From the NCBI RefSeq assembly GCF_013409045.1, contig NZ_JACCBT010000001.1, positions 1,426,001-1,490,000 of the forward strand: a DNA stretch of 64,000 nucleotides, in the 5' to 3' direction. Source of the stretch: Actinomadura citrea (lineage in GTDB: Bacteria > Actinomycetota > Actinomycetes > Streptosporangiales > Streptosporangiaceae). The first letter of the stretch is position 1; each line of letters opens with the position of its first letter. The notes under the pieces are model-generated. The model was not told where the DNA came from, did not search any database, and saw only the letters and a program-made list of their open reading frames with translations. Made by a program: the position numbers and the translations under genes. Positions 52,201-60,456 of the stretch are shown here, in pieces.

Positions 52201-53293
52201 CCATGCCCGCGTGGGCGAGGATCGTCGCGGCGTCGTCCACGGGCGGGTGGATCTTGTCCATGAGCCAGCGCTTGACCCACTTGCCCTCCGCGCCGTGCAG
52301 CGCGACGAGCCGGTCCCAGCCGCGGGTGTAGACGGCCCCGGCCGCGCCGAGGTCGAGGTCCGTGACGTAGGGGGCCGGGGCGAAGGCGATCGGCGGGACG
52401 CCGAGAAGGTCCGCCGCGGCGTTGTGGCCGGCCGTCTTGCCCATCGGGATCGCGTGCTGGCAGCTCTGCATCGTCAGGTGCCCCTCGTCGGCGAGGGCGG
52501 CGGCGACGTCCCCGGCCGCGAAGACGGCGTCGTGGGCGCGCAGGTGCGCGTCGACCTTCAGGCGGCCCAGGGGGTCGCGCTCACCGGGGATCTGGGACGT
52601 GAGCGTGCTCGCCTCCAGGCCCGCCGTCCACACCACGGCGTCGGCCGGGATCGTGGAGCCGTCGGCCAGCATCGCGCCGCCCTGCGTGACCTCCGCGACC
52701 GTCGTGCCGAGGCGGCACTCGACGCCCAGCCTCTCCAGCGCCACCTCGATCACCGGCAGCGGTCCGGGGCCGAGTTCGGGGGCGATCTCCCCGGCCTTCT
52801 CCACCAGCACGACCCGCCCGCGTCCGGCCAGCTCGGAGGCGATCTCCAGCCCGGCGAACCCGGCGCCGACCACGACGGCCGTGTACTCGTCGCGACCGCG
52901 CAGGTGGCCGCGCAGCCGCCGGGCGCCCGCGAGGGTGTCCACGTCGAACATCCGCTCGGCGCCCGGGATCTCCGGCCGGACGAGACGGCTCCCCGCGGCG
53001 AGGACGAGCCGGTCGTACCCGACCTTCCGCCCGTCCGCGGTCACGGTCCGCCCGTCCACGTCGATGTCCTGGACGGCCGCCCGCAGGTGCCCGACGCCGA
53101 CCGGCTCCAGGACCCGCTTCAGCGCGACCGTCGCCCGCTCGGGCTCCGGCTCGTACAGCCGGGGCCGCAGGACGAGGTCGTCACCTGGCGCGATCAGCGT
53201 GATCCGCAGGTCCTCCGTTCCGCGGACCCGTGCGGCCGCCGCCGCGCTCCACACTCCGGCGAAACCCCCGCCGACGATCACCACGTGCGCCAT
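52178..53293 (-). CDS. NAD(P)/FAD-dependent oxidoreductase (NDH-2-like)
   Basis: 371 residues, two-dinucleotide-binding-domain flavoprotein. FAD site: VVIVGGGFAGVWSAAAAARV (4-23). NAD(P)H site: AVVVGAGFAGLEIASELAGR. C-terminal FAD motif: DAVFAAGDVAAAL. It resembles type II NADH:quinone dehydrogenases, with no redox-active CxxC. The ATG at 53293 follows GAGGAG. The ECF41 sigma gene stands 66 bases upstream on the same strand, and the gap carries an ECF41-like promoter (53329-53352). Oxidoreductases are regular neighbours and targets of ECF41 factors. Confidence 0.93.
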   Translation of the reverse strand: MAHVVIVGGGFAGVWSAAAAARVRGTEDLRITLIAPGDDLVLRPRLYEPEPERATVALKRVLEPVGVGHLRAAVQDIDVDGRTVTADGRKVGYDRLVLAAGSRLVRPEIPGAERMFDVDTLAGARRLRGHLRGRDEYTAVVVGAGFAGLEIASELAGRGRVVLVEKAGEIAPELGPGPLPVIEVALERLGVECRLGTTVAEVTQGGAMLADGSTIPADAVVWTAGLEASTLTSQIPGERDPLGRLKVDAHLRAHDAVFAAGDVAAALADEGHLTMQSCQHAIPMGKTAGHNAAADLLGVPPIAFAPAPYVTDLDLGAAGAVYTRGWDRLVALHGAEGKWVKRWLMDKIHPPVDDAATILAHAGMVTTPIPF

Positions 53294-53328
53294 GTCCGTC
53301 TCCTCTTCTCGATACGCGCCAGGGAGAC

Positions 53329-53352
53329 AACGCAGCGCCCGCACATGTGACC
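53329..53352 (-). promoter_or_regulatory. Candidate ECF41-type promoter
   Basis: On the minus strand GGTCACA (53346-53352) is followed after 13 bases by CGTTGTC (CGTT at 53329-53332). The published ECF41 consensus, from memory, has TGTCACA at -35 and CGTC at -10. The match is partial, and the site lies directly before the oxidoreductase gene. Confidence 0.4.
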
Positions 53353-53359
53353 GGCGGGT

Positions 53360-54208
53360 CTACAGGTGACCGAGCTTGTCCGGGTTCGCCACCCGGTGGA
53401 GGGCCGTCACGCGGCCGTCGGCGATCTCCAGCGTGTCGACCCAGACGACGCGGCCGTCGCGGTGGGTCGCCAGGGCGAGTTCGCCGCCCACCTCGATGAG
53501 GCCGATGCGGTCCGTCCGGGACCGGGCGGCGACGCCCGCCAGGAGGCGGGCGATCCGGTCCGCGCCGGTGATCGGGCGACGGGACGCGACGGCCTTGCCG
53601 CCGCCGTCCGCGACATAGACGGCGCCGGGATGCAGGAGGCGGACGAGGCGGTCGATGTCACCGCCCTCGGCGGCCGCGCGGAACGCGGTGAGGACCCGCT
53701 CCCGTTCCGCGCGGCTCGCCTTCGGCCGGGCCGCGCGGGCGTCCGCCACCCGCCCGCGGGCCCGGGACGCCAGCTTGCGCGCCGCCGCCGCCGAGTTCCC
53801 GAGCACCCCCGCGACCTGGGCGAACGGGACGTCGAACACGTCGTGCAGGACGAACGCCACCCGCTCGGGCGGCGACAGTTCCTCCATCACGAGCAGCATC
53901 GCGGTGCTGACCGAGTCGTCCACGATCACCCGGTCCGCGACGTCCGGGCCGGTCGGGAGGGGTTCGGGCAGCCACGGCCCGGTGTACTCCTCGCGGCGCA
54001 CCCGCGCCGACTTCAGCACGTTGTACGCCAGCCGGGCCGCGATCGTCACGAGCCACGCGCGCGGGTCGTGGACGCCCGACCGGTCGGCCTTCGAGGCGCG
54101 GAGCCACACGTCCTGGACGACGTCCTCCGCCTCGGCCACGCTGCCGAGCAGCCGGTACGCGGCGCCGAACACCGCCGGGCGGTTGGTCTCCCAGTCCAGG
54201 TCCTCCAC
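53360..54208 (-). CDS. ECF41-family sigma factor with SnoaL-like C-terminal domain
   Basis: 282 residues. Region 2 is about 5-75 (AYRLLGSVAEAEDVVQDVWL), region 4 about 100-155 (LSPPERVAFVLHDVFDVPFA). A SnoaL-like extension of about 115 residues follows. It carries the two ECF41 hallmarks, DGGGK at 201-205 and NPDKL at 275-279, known to tune sigma activity in place of an anti-sigma factor. The GTG at 54208 has no clear ribosome site. The adjacent oxidoreductase is the probable target, as in the typical ECF41 context (carboxymuconolactone decarboxylase, oxidoreductase or epimerase). Confidence 0.94.
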   Translation of the reverse strand: MEDLDWETNRPAVFGAAYRLLGSVAEAEDVVQDVWLRASKADRSGVHDPRAWLVTIAARLAYNVLKSARVRREEYTGPWLPEPLPTGPDVADRVIVDDSVSTAMLLVMEELSPPERVAFVLHDVFDVPFAQVAGVLGNSAAAARKLASRARGRVADARAARPKASRAERERVLTAFRAAAEGGDIDRLVRLLHPGAVYVADGGGKAVASRRPITGADRIARLLAGVAARSRTDRIGLIEVGGELALATHRDGRVVWVDTLEIADGRVTALHRVANPDKLGHL

Positions 54209-54219
54209 GGACGGGGAGC

Positions 54220-54873
54220 CTACTCGTCGGCGAACGAGCAGTCGGCGGGGTTGTCCGGCGGCTGGAAGTCACCGGCCGGAATCTCCAGGGGCGCGTCCTT
54301 CACCGTGTAACCCTTCAGCCATTTCCCGAAAGGACCGGAACTGTTGGCGCTGAACGGCGCCGGTCCCTCACCCATCTGGTGGCACTGCGGGAAGACGACG
54401 CCCCAGGAGAAGCCCATCCGGTCGAACTTGTGGCCGCGCGGCGACTGGTAGAACGTCAGGTTCGCGCGCTTCTGGTTCGGCGGAATGCCGTGCTCGTCGT
54501 CCTGCCGGATTCCCGACACGACCGCGACCGGCCCCGACGCCATCACGTAGTCGACCTTGATCCAGCCCCAGTGGTGCTTCGACGGCCCGCCGGGCTCGTC
54601 CGGCGAGTAATGATCGAACTTCACCGTTCCGCGGGCCGCGCCCATGACCATCTTGCCGCCGACGAACTTCCACGGACCGCCGTGCGCGTCCACGACGAAC
54701 CGCCGGTACGGGTACTCGAGGTCGCCCGGGAACTTCACCCACGCGTCCCCGGTCACGTGGGACTCCTTCGGGAGCGGCCCCTTGTCCTGCGCCATCGCGC
54801 TGCCGGTGCCGACCGCCCCGGCCGCGCAGAGAACGGCCATTCCGGCCACCGCGGCACGCCTTTTCCGTGACAT
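54220..54873 (-). CDS. Secreted protein of unknown function
   Basis: 217 residues. There is a clear signal peptide (MSRKRRAAVAG, hydrophobic core, cleavage after AMA at 26-28). The mature domain is rich in aromatic residues and strands (AWVKFPGDLEYPYRRFVVDA; HHWGWIKVDYVMASGPVAVV; GFSWGVVFPQCHQM) and has only two cysteines, which could form one disulfide. I do not recognise the family. The ATG at 54873 follows AAGGGG. It ends 11 bases before the ECF41 gene on the same strand, so it may belong to that transcript and be under the same stress control. Confidence 0.87.
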   Translation of the reverse strand: MSRKRRAAVAGMAVLCAAGAVGTGSAMAQDKGPLPKESHVTGDAWVKFPGDLEYPYRRFVVDAHGGPWKFVGGKMVMGAARGTVKFDHYSPDEPGGPSKHHWGWIKVDYVMASGPVAVVSGIRQDDEHGIPPNQKRANLTFYQSPRGHKFDRMGFSWGVVFPQCHQMGEGPAPFSANSSGPFGKWLKGYTVKDAPLEIPAGDFQPPDNPADCSFADE

Positions 54874-54984
54874 GTGGATTCCCCTTTTCCGCGGGCGTCC
54901 CTCGCCCGCCTCCACACGTTCTCAGCGCCCGCCGCGGCGTCCTTCCCCCGCACGGGCGATGCCGCTCGCCCGTGCGGCGGAAAG

Positions 54985-55365
54985 TCAACTCACTTTGCCG
55001 CGGACGTAGACCCACGCACCGTCGTGCCGCGCGAACCGGCTGACCTCGTGCATTTCCCCGGGCTCGGTCCCCGTCAGGTAGTGGGCGCGGAACTCCACGA
55101 GGCCCCTGTCGTCGTCCGGCCCGCCGCCCTCGGTGCGGACGATCTCCAGCCGCGTCCAGCGGGTGCCGTCCTCGAACCCGATCCGCTCCGGCCGGGTCGC
55201 CGGATGCCAGGTCACGAGCAGGTACGCCTCGTCCCCCACCGCGAACGCGCTGAACCGCGACCGCATCAACCGGACGGCCGTCGCAGCCGTTTCCTCACCC
55301 CGGTGCAACGGCCCGCAACAGTCCCGATACCGAGAGCCGACCCCGCACGGACATCTTTTCGCCAC
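54985..55365 (-). CDS. YchJ-family protein with SEC-C zinc motif
   Basis: 126 residues. The start reads AKRCPCGVGSRYRDCCGPLH, the zinc-binding SEC-C-like motif (Cys at CPCG and DCC). The YchJ/UPF0225 core follows: RLMRSRFSAFAVGDEAYLLV, TWHPATRP, and VEFRAHYLTG ending EVSRFARHDGAWVYVRG. The fold is NTF2-like and the function is unknown. The GTG at 55365 is preceded by GGAAG with no gap, an odd ribosome site, but the sequence starts at the conserved N-terminus. It is divergent from the methyltransferase gene, 41 bases away. Confidence 0.93.
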   Translation of the reverse strand: MAKRCPCGVGSRYRDCCGPLHRGEETAATAVRLMRSRFSAFAVGDEAYLLVTWHPATRPERIGFEDGTRWTRLEIVRTEGGGPDDDRGLVEFRAHYLTGTEPGEMHEVSRFARHDGAWVYVRGKVS

Positions 55366-55406
55366 CTTCCGATTCTGCCTTGCGGGGCGGTACCCGCGCG
55401 GCGACG

Positions 55407-56216
55407 ATGAGCGCCATGTCCGCACAGCAGCCGCCCGAGATCGACACCTCCCGCCCGCATCCGGCCCGCATGTGGAACTACTGGATCGGCGGCAAGGACT
55501 ACTACGAGATCGACCGGCAGGTCGGCGAGCAGGTCGCCGCGGCGTTCCCCAGCGTCGGCGACGTCGCCCGCCACTCCCGCGTGACACTGGGCCGCATGGT
55601 CCGCCACCTCGCAGAGAAGGAGGGCGTCCGGCAGTTCCTCGACATCGGGACGGGACTTCCCACGCACGACAACACCCACGAGGTCGCCCAGCGCGTCGCA
55701 CCCGAATCGCGCGTCGTGTACGTCGACAACGACCCGCTGGTCCTCGTGCACGCGCGGGCGCTGCTGACCGGACGTGCCGAAGGCAGGACGGACTACGTCG
55801 AGTGCGACGTCCGCGACCCCGGCCGGATCCTGGCCGAGGCCGCCCGCACCCTCGACCTCGACCGGCCGGTCGGCCTCGTCATGTTCGGGATCATGGGCAA
55901 CGTCGTCGACGACGGCGAGGCGTACGCCATCGTCCGGCGGCTCCTGGACGCCCTCGTGCCGGGGAGCTTCATGGCGTTCAACGACGGCACCGGCGTCGTC
56001 GACCGCGAGGGGCGCGAGGAGGCCATCCGCATCGCCGTCGAGCAGGGCTCGACGCCCTATGTCGTCCGCGCGCCCGACCAGATCGCCGACTTCTTCGCCG
56101 GCCTCGAACTGCTGGAGCCGGGCGTCGTCTCCACGTCCCAATGGCGCCCCGAGGCCACGCCCTTCGGCATGCCGGAAACGGTGGACGCCGCCTGCGGCCT
56201 GGCCCGCAAGCCCTGA
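55407..56216 (+). CDS. SAM-dependent methyltransferase (DUF574/Methyltransf_19)
   Basis: 269 residues. The family's N-terminal motif is present, RPHPARMWNYWIGGKDYYEI. The SAM-binding site follows (FLDIGTGLPTHDNTHEVAQ, then VVYVDNDPLVLVHARALL). The family is expanded in actinomycetes, often next to XRE/DUF397 regulators. Substrates are unknown. ATG at 55407 or 55416; neither ribosome site is strong. The gene is followed by a short ORF with a strong ribosome site and then the second YCII/ECF pair. Confidence 0.92.
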   Translation: MSAMSAQQPPEIDTSRPHPARMWNYWIGGKDYYEIDRQVGEQVAAAFPSVGDVARHSRVTLGRMVRHLAEKEGVRQFLDIGTGLPTHDNTHEVAQRVAPESRVVYVDNDPLVLVHARALLTGRAEGRTDYVECDVRDPGRILAEAARTLDLDRPVGLVMFGIMGNVVDDGEAYAIVRRLLDALVPGSFMAFNDGTGVVDREGREEAIRIAVEQGSTPYVVRAPDQIADFFAGLELLEPGVVSTSQWRPEATPFGMPETVDAACGLARKP

Positions 56217-56298
56217 TCCCGCGGACGTGTCGCATCCGGCCGCCGGCCGATCGTCTAGGAGGTGACAGAGCCGCCCCACCGGCACGGAGGAGCACGTC

Positions 56299-56391
56299 AT
56301 GGACCTGACGATGAGCACGACCCGGTACGCCGCCGTCCTCGGCCCGGACGGCGACGGGATCGCCCTGCACGCGACCCCGTCCGCGAGTTGA
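56299..56391 (+). CDS. 30-codon small ORF before YCII gene
   Basis: An ATG at 56299 with GGAGGAG upstream (GGAGG eight bases before) opens a 30-codon frame ending TGA at 56389-56391. The peptide (starts MDLTMSTTRYAAVLGPD) ends 29 bases before the YCII start. Third positions are G/C-rich, so it could be a real leader peptide or the remnant of a longer gene. It is not recognised. Confidence 0.4.
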   Translation: MDLTMSTTRYAAVLGPDGDGIALHATPSAS

Positions 56392-56420
56392 CCTGCCGAC
56401 CCCGAACGGAGGTGGCGCAC

Positions 56421-56759
56421 GTGAAGTACGTTCTCATGTTCGTCGAGACCGAGGAGTTCGCCAAGGAGCTGGCCGCGATGAGCGACGGCGAGCGGCAGGC
56501 GGCGTATGAGCAGGTTTCCGAGTGGTTCGCCCGGTATTCCGCCCAGATCGGCCATCACGCGCATCTCGAACCCGCGCACACGGCGACCACCCTGCGCCTG
56601 GACGGGCCGGACCCGCTGATCACCGACGGCCCCTTCGTCGAGGGCAAGGAGGTCGTGAGCGGCTATGCCGAGGTCGAGGTCGCCGACCTCGACGAGGCCC
56701 TCGCCATCGCCCGTGCCTGGCCCGCCTGCCCGGTCGTCGAGATCCGCCCGCTCACGTGA
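56421..56759 (+). CDS. YCII/DGPF-domain protein (second copy)
   Basis: 112 residues: MKYVLMFVETEEF start, DGPDPLITDGPFVEGKEVVS with the DGPF signature, and a C-terminal EVEVADLDEALAIARAW. It is a paralogue of 33729-34082 and, like it, precedes an ECF sigma factor. The GTG at 56421 follows GGAGGTGG. Its stop overlaps the GTG of the sigma gene (GTGA), so here the partnership is translationally coupled. This copy is closer to the typical YCII length and lacks the Ala/Pro-rich segment of the first. Confidence 0.93.
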   Translation: MKYVLMFVETEEFAKELAAMSDGERQAAYEQVSEWFARYSAQIGHHAHLEPAHTATTLRLDGPDPLITDGPFVEGKEVVSGYAEVEVADLDEALAIARAWPACPVVEIRPLT

Positions 56760-57952
56760 CGGAAGTGGCGCGCACCGAGCTGGCCCGCGTGGTGCGCGAG
56801 CACGCGGGCCGGCTGACGGCGTGCCTCATCCGGACCCTCGGCGACTTCGCCGCGGCCGAGGACGTCATGCAGGACGCCGTCGAGACCGCCCTGCGACGCT
56901 GGCCCGAAGAGGGTGTTCCCGACCATCCGGACGCCTGGCTCCTCACCACGGCCCGGCGCCGCGGCATCGACCTGCTGCGCCGGCAGGCCAACTACCGCGA
57001 CAAGCTCGCCCGGCTCCAGTGGCCGGCGCCCGGCGAACCCGACGACCGGCTCAGGCTGATCTTCATCTGCTGCCACCCCGCGCTGCCCGTGGCGGCGCAG
57101 GTCGCGCTCACCCTGCGCACGGTGTGCGGGCTGACCACCGGGCAGATCGCCGCCGCGTTCCTTGTTCCCGAGGCGACGGTCGCGCAGCGCATCACCCGCG
57201 CCAAACGCAAGATCACCGACGCGCGGATCCCGTACCGGATGCCGTCGGACGCCGAGCTCGACGCACGGGTGAGGCAGGTCCTCGCCGTCGTGTACCTGCT
57301 GTTCAACGAGGGGTACCTGACCAGCGGCGGCGACCGTCCGCACGCCCGCGACCTCGCCGGCGACGCCGAGTGGCTGGCCGCGAGCCTCGCCTGGCTCATG
57401 CCGCGCGAGCCCGAGGCGCTCGGCCTGCTCGCCCTCATCCGGCTCCACCAGGCCCGCGCCGCCGCCCGCTTCGACGGCGGCGCCCACCTCGTCCCGCTGC
57501 GCGACCAGGACCGCGGCGCCTGGGACCGCGAGGCCGTCGCCGACGCCGCCGCCCTCATCGCCCGCGCCGCCGCGCTGAAACGGCCCGGCCCGTACCAGCT
57601 CCAGGCCGCCATCGTCGCCTGCCATGCCGAGGCCCCCACCTGGGACGACACCGACTGGACGCAGATCCTCGTCCTCTACGACCTGCTCCTGCGCAAGACG
57701 GACACGCCGATCGTCCGGCTGCACCGCGCCGTCGCCGTCCGCTACGTCCAGGGTCCGGCCGCCGCGCTGGACGCTCTCGCGCCGCTCGCCGAGGCCCTCG
57801 ACGGCCACCACCTGTACCACGCCGCCCGCGCCGAACTGCTGCGCGACCTGGGCCGCCGCCGTGAGGCCCGCACCGCCGACCGCCGCGCCCTCGACCTGGC
57901 GGGCAACCCGGCCCAGCAGGCGCTCCTGGCCGAACGCCTCGCCTGGACGTGA
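56756..57952 (+). CDS. ECF sigma factor with long C-terminal domain (second copy)
   Basis: 398 residues. Region 2: FAAAEDVMQDAVETALRRWP, then PDAWLLTTARRRGIDLLRRQ. Region 4: CGLTTGQIAAAFLVPEATVA, then QRITRAKRKITDA. The TPR-like C-terminal part contains VVYLLFNEGYLTSGGD and LRDQDRGAWDREAV. It is a paralogue of 32339-33643 (same layout, same partner family). The GTG at 56756 overlaps the YCII stop. A DGPF protein plus this type of ECF factor is a recurrent actinobacterial module of unknown signal. It stands next to the methyltransferase and is followed by the M1 peptidase after a 126-base gap. Confidence 0.94.
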   Translation: MTEVARTELARVVREHAGRLTACLIRTLGDFAAAEDVMQDAVETALRRWPEEGVPDHPDAWLLTTARRRGIDLLRRQANYRDKLARLQWPAPGEPDDRLRLIFICCHPALPVAAQVALTLRTVCGLTTGQIAAAFLVPEATVAQRITRAKRKITDARIPYRMPSDAELDARVRQVLAVVYLLFNEGYLTSGGDRPHARDLAGDAEWLAASLAWLMPREPEALGLLALIRLHQARAAARFDGGAHLVPLRDQDRGAWDREAVADAAALIARAAALKRPGPYQLQAAIVACHAEAPTWDDTDWTQILVLYDLLLRKTDTPIVRLHRAVAVRYVQGPAAALDALAPLAEALDGHHLYHAARAELLRDLGRRREARTADRRALDLAGNPAQQALLAERLAWT

Positions 57953-57971
57953 GGCCGGGCCGGGGCCGCCC

Positions 57972-57988
57972 GACAAGATCGTTTTGTC
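57972..57988. promoter_or_regulatory. Inverted repeat before M1 peptidase gene
   Basis: GACAA-N7-TTGTC in the 126-base gap between the ECF sigma gene and the peptidase. It is a possible operator or weak terminator. TTGATC at 57993-57998 may be a -35 box, but no well-spaced -10 is obvious. Confidence 0.35.
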
Positions 57989-58078
57989 AGGCTTGATCGG
58001 CTTCTCCGGCGGGCACGTTAATGATCATGCCTTGGTCGCCGCTGAGGCGATCGTCCGACCTCGACGGAGAGGGACTCG

Positions 58079-59524
58079 ATGGCGACTCTCGGATCCGCCC
58101 ACCGGCTTCCGCTGGCGATCGCGACGGCCGGCGCCACGACGCTCGCGCTGTTCGCGCCCGCCGCGGCCGCCGACGTCCGGTACGAGCCCGGCGCCCCCGG
58201 CCTCGGCGACCCCTACTTCCCCGACCTCGGCAACGGCGGGTACGACGTCGCGCACTACTACCTCAAGACCGCCTACGACCCCGGCACCGACGAGCTCACC
58301 GGCACGACCACCATCAGGGCCACCGCCACCCAGAACCTGTCCCGGTTCAACCTCGACTTCGCCAAGATGAACGTGCGGTCGGTCCGCGTGAACGGCCGCG
58401 AGGCGTCGTTCGACCGCACCGGCGAGCGCGAGCTGGAGATCACCCCGTCCCGGGGGCTGCGCGAGCGCCACTCGTTCACCGTGACCGTCCGCTACGACGG
58501 CGTGCCGCAGCCCCTCGGCGGCCCGATCATCTTCGACCTCCCGTACGGGTTCCTGCCGACCAAGGACGGCGCGACGGTCATGGGCGAGCCCAACGGCGCG
58601 TCGACCTGGTTCCCGGCCAACGACCACCCGCGCGACAAGGCGCCGGTGACCCTGGAGACGACCGTCCCCCACGGCCTCAAGGCGATCGGCAACGGACGCC
58701 TCGTCCGGCAGTGGACCGCCCACGGGAAGGACACCTTCGTGTGGCGGGAGGACCGGCCGATGGCGACGTACCTGGTGACCAACTCGATCGGACGGTTCAA
58801 CGTCTCCACGACGACCACCCCCAAGGGCGTCCCGCAACTCGACGCGGTCGACCCGGCCATCGCCTCCGACCCCGACGCGCTCAGCACCCCGCGCCACACC
58901 ACGCGGGTGACCGACGAACTGGCCGGCTACTTCGGCGACTACCCGTTCACCAGCACCGGTTCCATCGTCGAGAACGACAACGTCCCACCGCTCAACCTCG
59001 AGTACGCGCTGGAGACCCAGACCCGCCCCACCTACCAGAGCCCGCCCGTCGAGAGGGGCGTGGCGCACGAGATGGGCCACCAGTGGTTCGGCGACAGCGT
59101 CTCGGTCCGCGACTGGAAGGACGTCTGGCTGAACGAGGGCTTCGCGAAGTGGGTCGAGTGGTACTGGGCGGAGAGGCACGGCGGCCAGTCCGCGCAGCTG
59201 TCGTTCCAGCAGTCCTACGACGACCCGCCGCCGATCCAGCCGGACCGGCCCCCGTTCTGGGACGTCGTGATCGCCGATCCGACCCGCGACCAGCTGTTCC
59301 ACCGCGCGATCTACTTCCGCGGAGCGATGACCCTGCAGGCCCTCCGCCACAGGATCGGTGACGGGCCGTTCCTCCGCCTCGTCCGCACCTGGGTTTCGGA
59401 CAAGCGGTACGGCAACGGCAGCACCGGGGACTTCGAGGCCCTGGCGGAAGGGATTTCCGGCCAGAACCTGGACGCGTTCTTCAACGCCTGGCTCCACAGC
59501 CCCGTAAAGCCCACCACCTGGTGA
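58079..59524 (+). CDS. Secreted M1-family zinc aminopeptidase-like protein
   Basis: 481 residues. The signal peptide runs to about residue 31 (LPLAIATAGATTLALFAPAA, then Ala-Asp). The M1 catalytic motif is complete: HEMGH at 330-334 and the third zinc ligand Glu353 in WLNEGFAKW, with the canonical 18-residue spacing. The exopeptidase GxMEN motif is replaced by the degenerate SIVENDN, and the C-terminal domain is short, ending soon after FFNAWLHS. So it is a compact M1 enzyme, as in other actinomycete secreted homologues. The ATG at 58079 has GGAGAGG upstream. A strong terminator follows. Confidence 0.93.
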   Translation: MATLGSAHRLPLAIATAGATTLALFAPAAAADVRYEPGAPGLGDPYFPDLGNGGYDVAHYYLKTAYDPGTDELTGTTTIRATATQNLSRFNLDFAKMNVRSVRVNGREASFDRTGERELEITPSRGLRERHSFTVTVRYDGVPQPLGGPIIFDLPYGFLPTKDGATVMGEPNGASTWFPANDHPRDKAPVTLETTVPHGLKAIGNGRLVRQWTAHGKDTFVWREDRPMATYLVTNSIGRFNVSTTTTPKGVPQLDAVDPAIASDPDALSTPRHTTRVTDELAGYFGDYPFTSTGSIVENDNVPPLNLEYALETQTRPTYQSPPVERGVAHEMGHQWFGDSVSVRDWKDVWLNEGFAKWVEWYWAERHGGQSAQLSFQQSYDDPPPIQPDRPPFWDVVIADPTRDQLFHRAIYFRGAMTLQALRHRIGDGPFLRLVRTWVSDKRYGNGSTGDFEALAEGISGQNLDAFFNAWLHSPVKPTTW

Positions 59525-59531
59525 TCCCGTT

Positions 59532-59561
59532 CCGGGGCCGGTGACCGAACACCGGCCCCGG
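59532..59561. terminator. Strong bidirectional terminator hairpin
   Basis: CCGGGGCCGGTG-ACCGAA-CACCGGCCCCGG: a perfect 12-bp stem with a six-base loop between the convergent M1 peptidase and GNAT genes. Confidence 0.88.
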
Positions 59562-59582
59562 GCCGCGGACGGCGATTTCGCC

Positions 59583-60101
59583 TCAGTCCAACAGCAGCCC
59601 CATGTAGTACTGGTCGATCCGATGCCCCTGGACCTCCAGGGCGGCCCGCCGGAGCCCCTCCACCTGGAAACCGCATTTCAGGTAAAGCGCTAGAGCGCGG
59701 CGATTGTGCTCCATAACGGTAAGTTCCAGACGTCGCATCCCCCGCGCCTGTGCCTCCCGCACCGCCTCCCGCATCAGCGCCTCGCCGAGGCCCCGCCCCC
59801 CGTATCCGGCGCGCACGCCGGCCACCACGTGGCCGGTGCGGCGGGCCCGGGCATAGGGAAGCACCGATACCTCGACGTAGCCGACCGCCGCGGGTCCGTC
59901 CAGCGCCACGACCAGGTAGGACAGATCACGCCCCTCGACGCACGCGGCCAGGCGCACTTTCAACGGCTCAAGGTCTGACTCCCGCTCCCCGGGCTCCAGA
60001 AGCATGAACTCCGTCTCGCCGTCCAGGACATACTGCAACTCCACCAGAGCAGACGCATCCCCCGGAAGCGCCAGCCTTATCAGCGGTTCAGTAGCCGTCA
60101 C
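59583..60101 (-). CDS. GNAT-family N-acetyltransferase
   Basis: 172 residues. The acetyl-CoA binding motif A is VVAGVRAGYGGRGLGEALMR (V-x-x-x-R-G-x-G-x-A type), followed by motif B LELTVMEHNRRALALYLKCGF, as in RimI-like enzymes. It acetylates an amine on a small molecule or protein; the substrate is unknown. The GTG at 60101 has no ribosome site and lies inside a palindrome (60099-60114), so the mRNA may be leaderless. The gene ends next to the strong terminator. Confidence 0.9.
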   Translation of the reverse strand: MTATEPLIRLALPGDASALVELQYVLDGETEFMLLEPGERESDLEPLKVRLAACVEGRDLSYLVVALDGPAAVGYVEVSVLPYARARRTGHVVAGVRAGYGGRGLGEALMREAVREAQARGMRRLELTVMEHNRRALALYLKCGFQVEGLRRAALEVQGHRIDQYYMGLLLD

Positions 60102-60114
60102 ACTGCACAGTGTG
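60099..60114. promoter_or_regulatory. Palindrome over the GNAT start codon
   Basis: CACACTG-CA-CAGTGTG, with perfect seven-base arms. It covers the GTG start codon and the bases just upstream. A bound regulator would block transcription initiation or early elongation. Confidence 0.5.
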
Positions 60115-60346
60115 CCAGATGCGAATACCTTTCATTCTCGCCCAAATGCCGCAATCTAGGCCAAACAAAAAGGCGAGCCCTGACCAGTGGCGACATCGCG
60201 TCTCGTTCTTCCGTACGCGCCTGTCCCGATATACACCGAAGTGAGCCGCTTCGCCCCATGCATCCGCCCCCGTGCCGGGGCACCTTCGTGGATGCGCCAT
60301 GGTCGATCGACGGGAGGCCCCGCGCTCCGGGGGGCGGGAGCGCCGC

Positions 60347-60375
60347 GGGCTCGGAATCCGGCGGATTCCGAGCCC
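60347..60375 (-). terminator. 13-bp perfect hairpin in the 60102-60456 gap
   Basis: GGGCTCGGAATCC-GGC-GGATTCCGAGCCC: a 13-bp stem with a three-base loop, 82 bases beyond the stop of the DUF2236 gene. There is no T-tract. The rest of this 355-base gap holds an A/T-richer GNAT promoter region (60115-60175) and a CCCCG-TGC-CGGGG hairpin near 60270. No gene is visible. Confidence 0.7.
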
Positions 60376-60456
60376 GGTTCTGCTTGGGCGCCTCCGGCGT
60401 CGGGGAGCAGGGGCGCACGCGTCCTTTCGGGAGTCCGTGGGGTGGGACCGGCGTGA

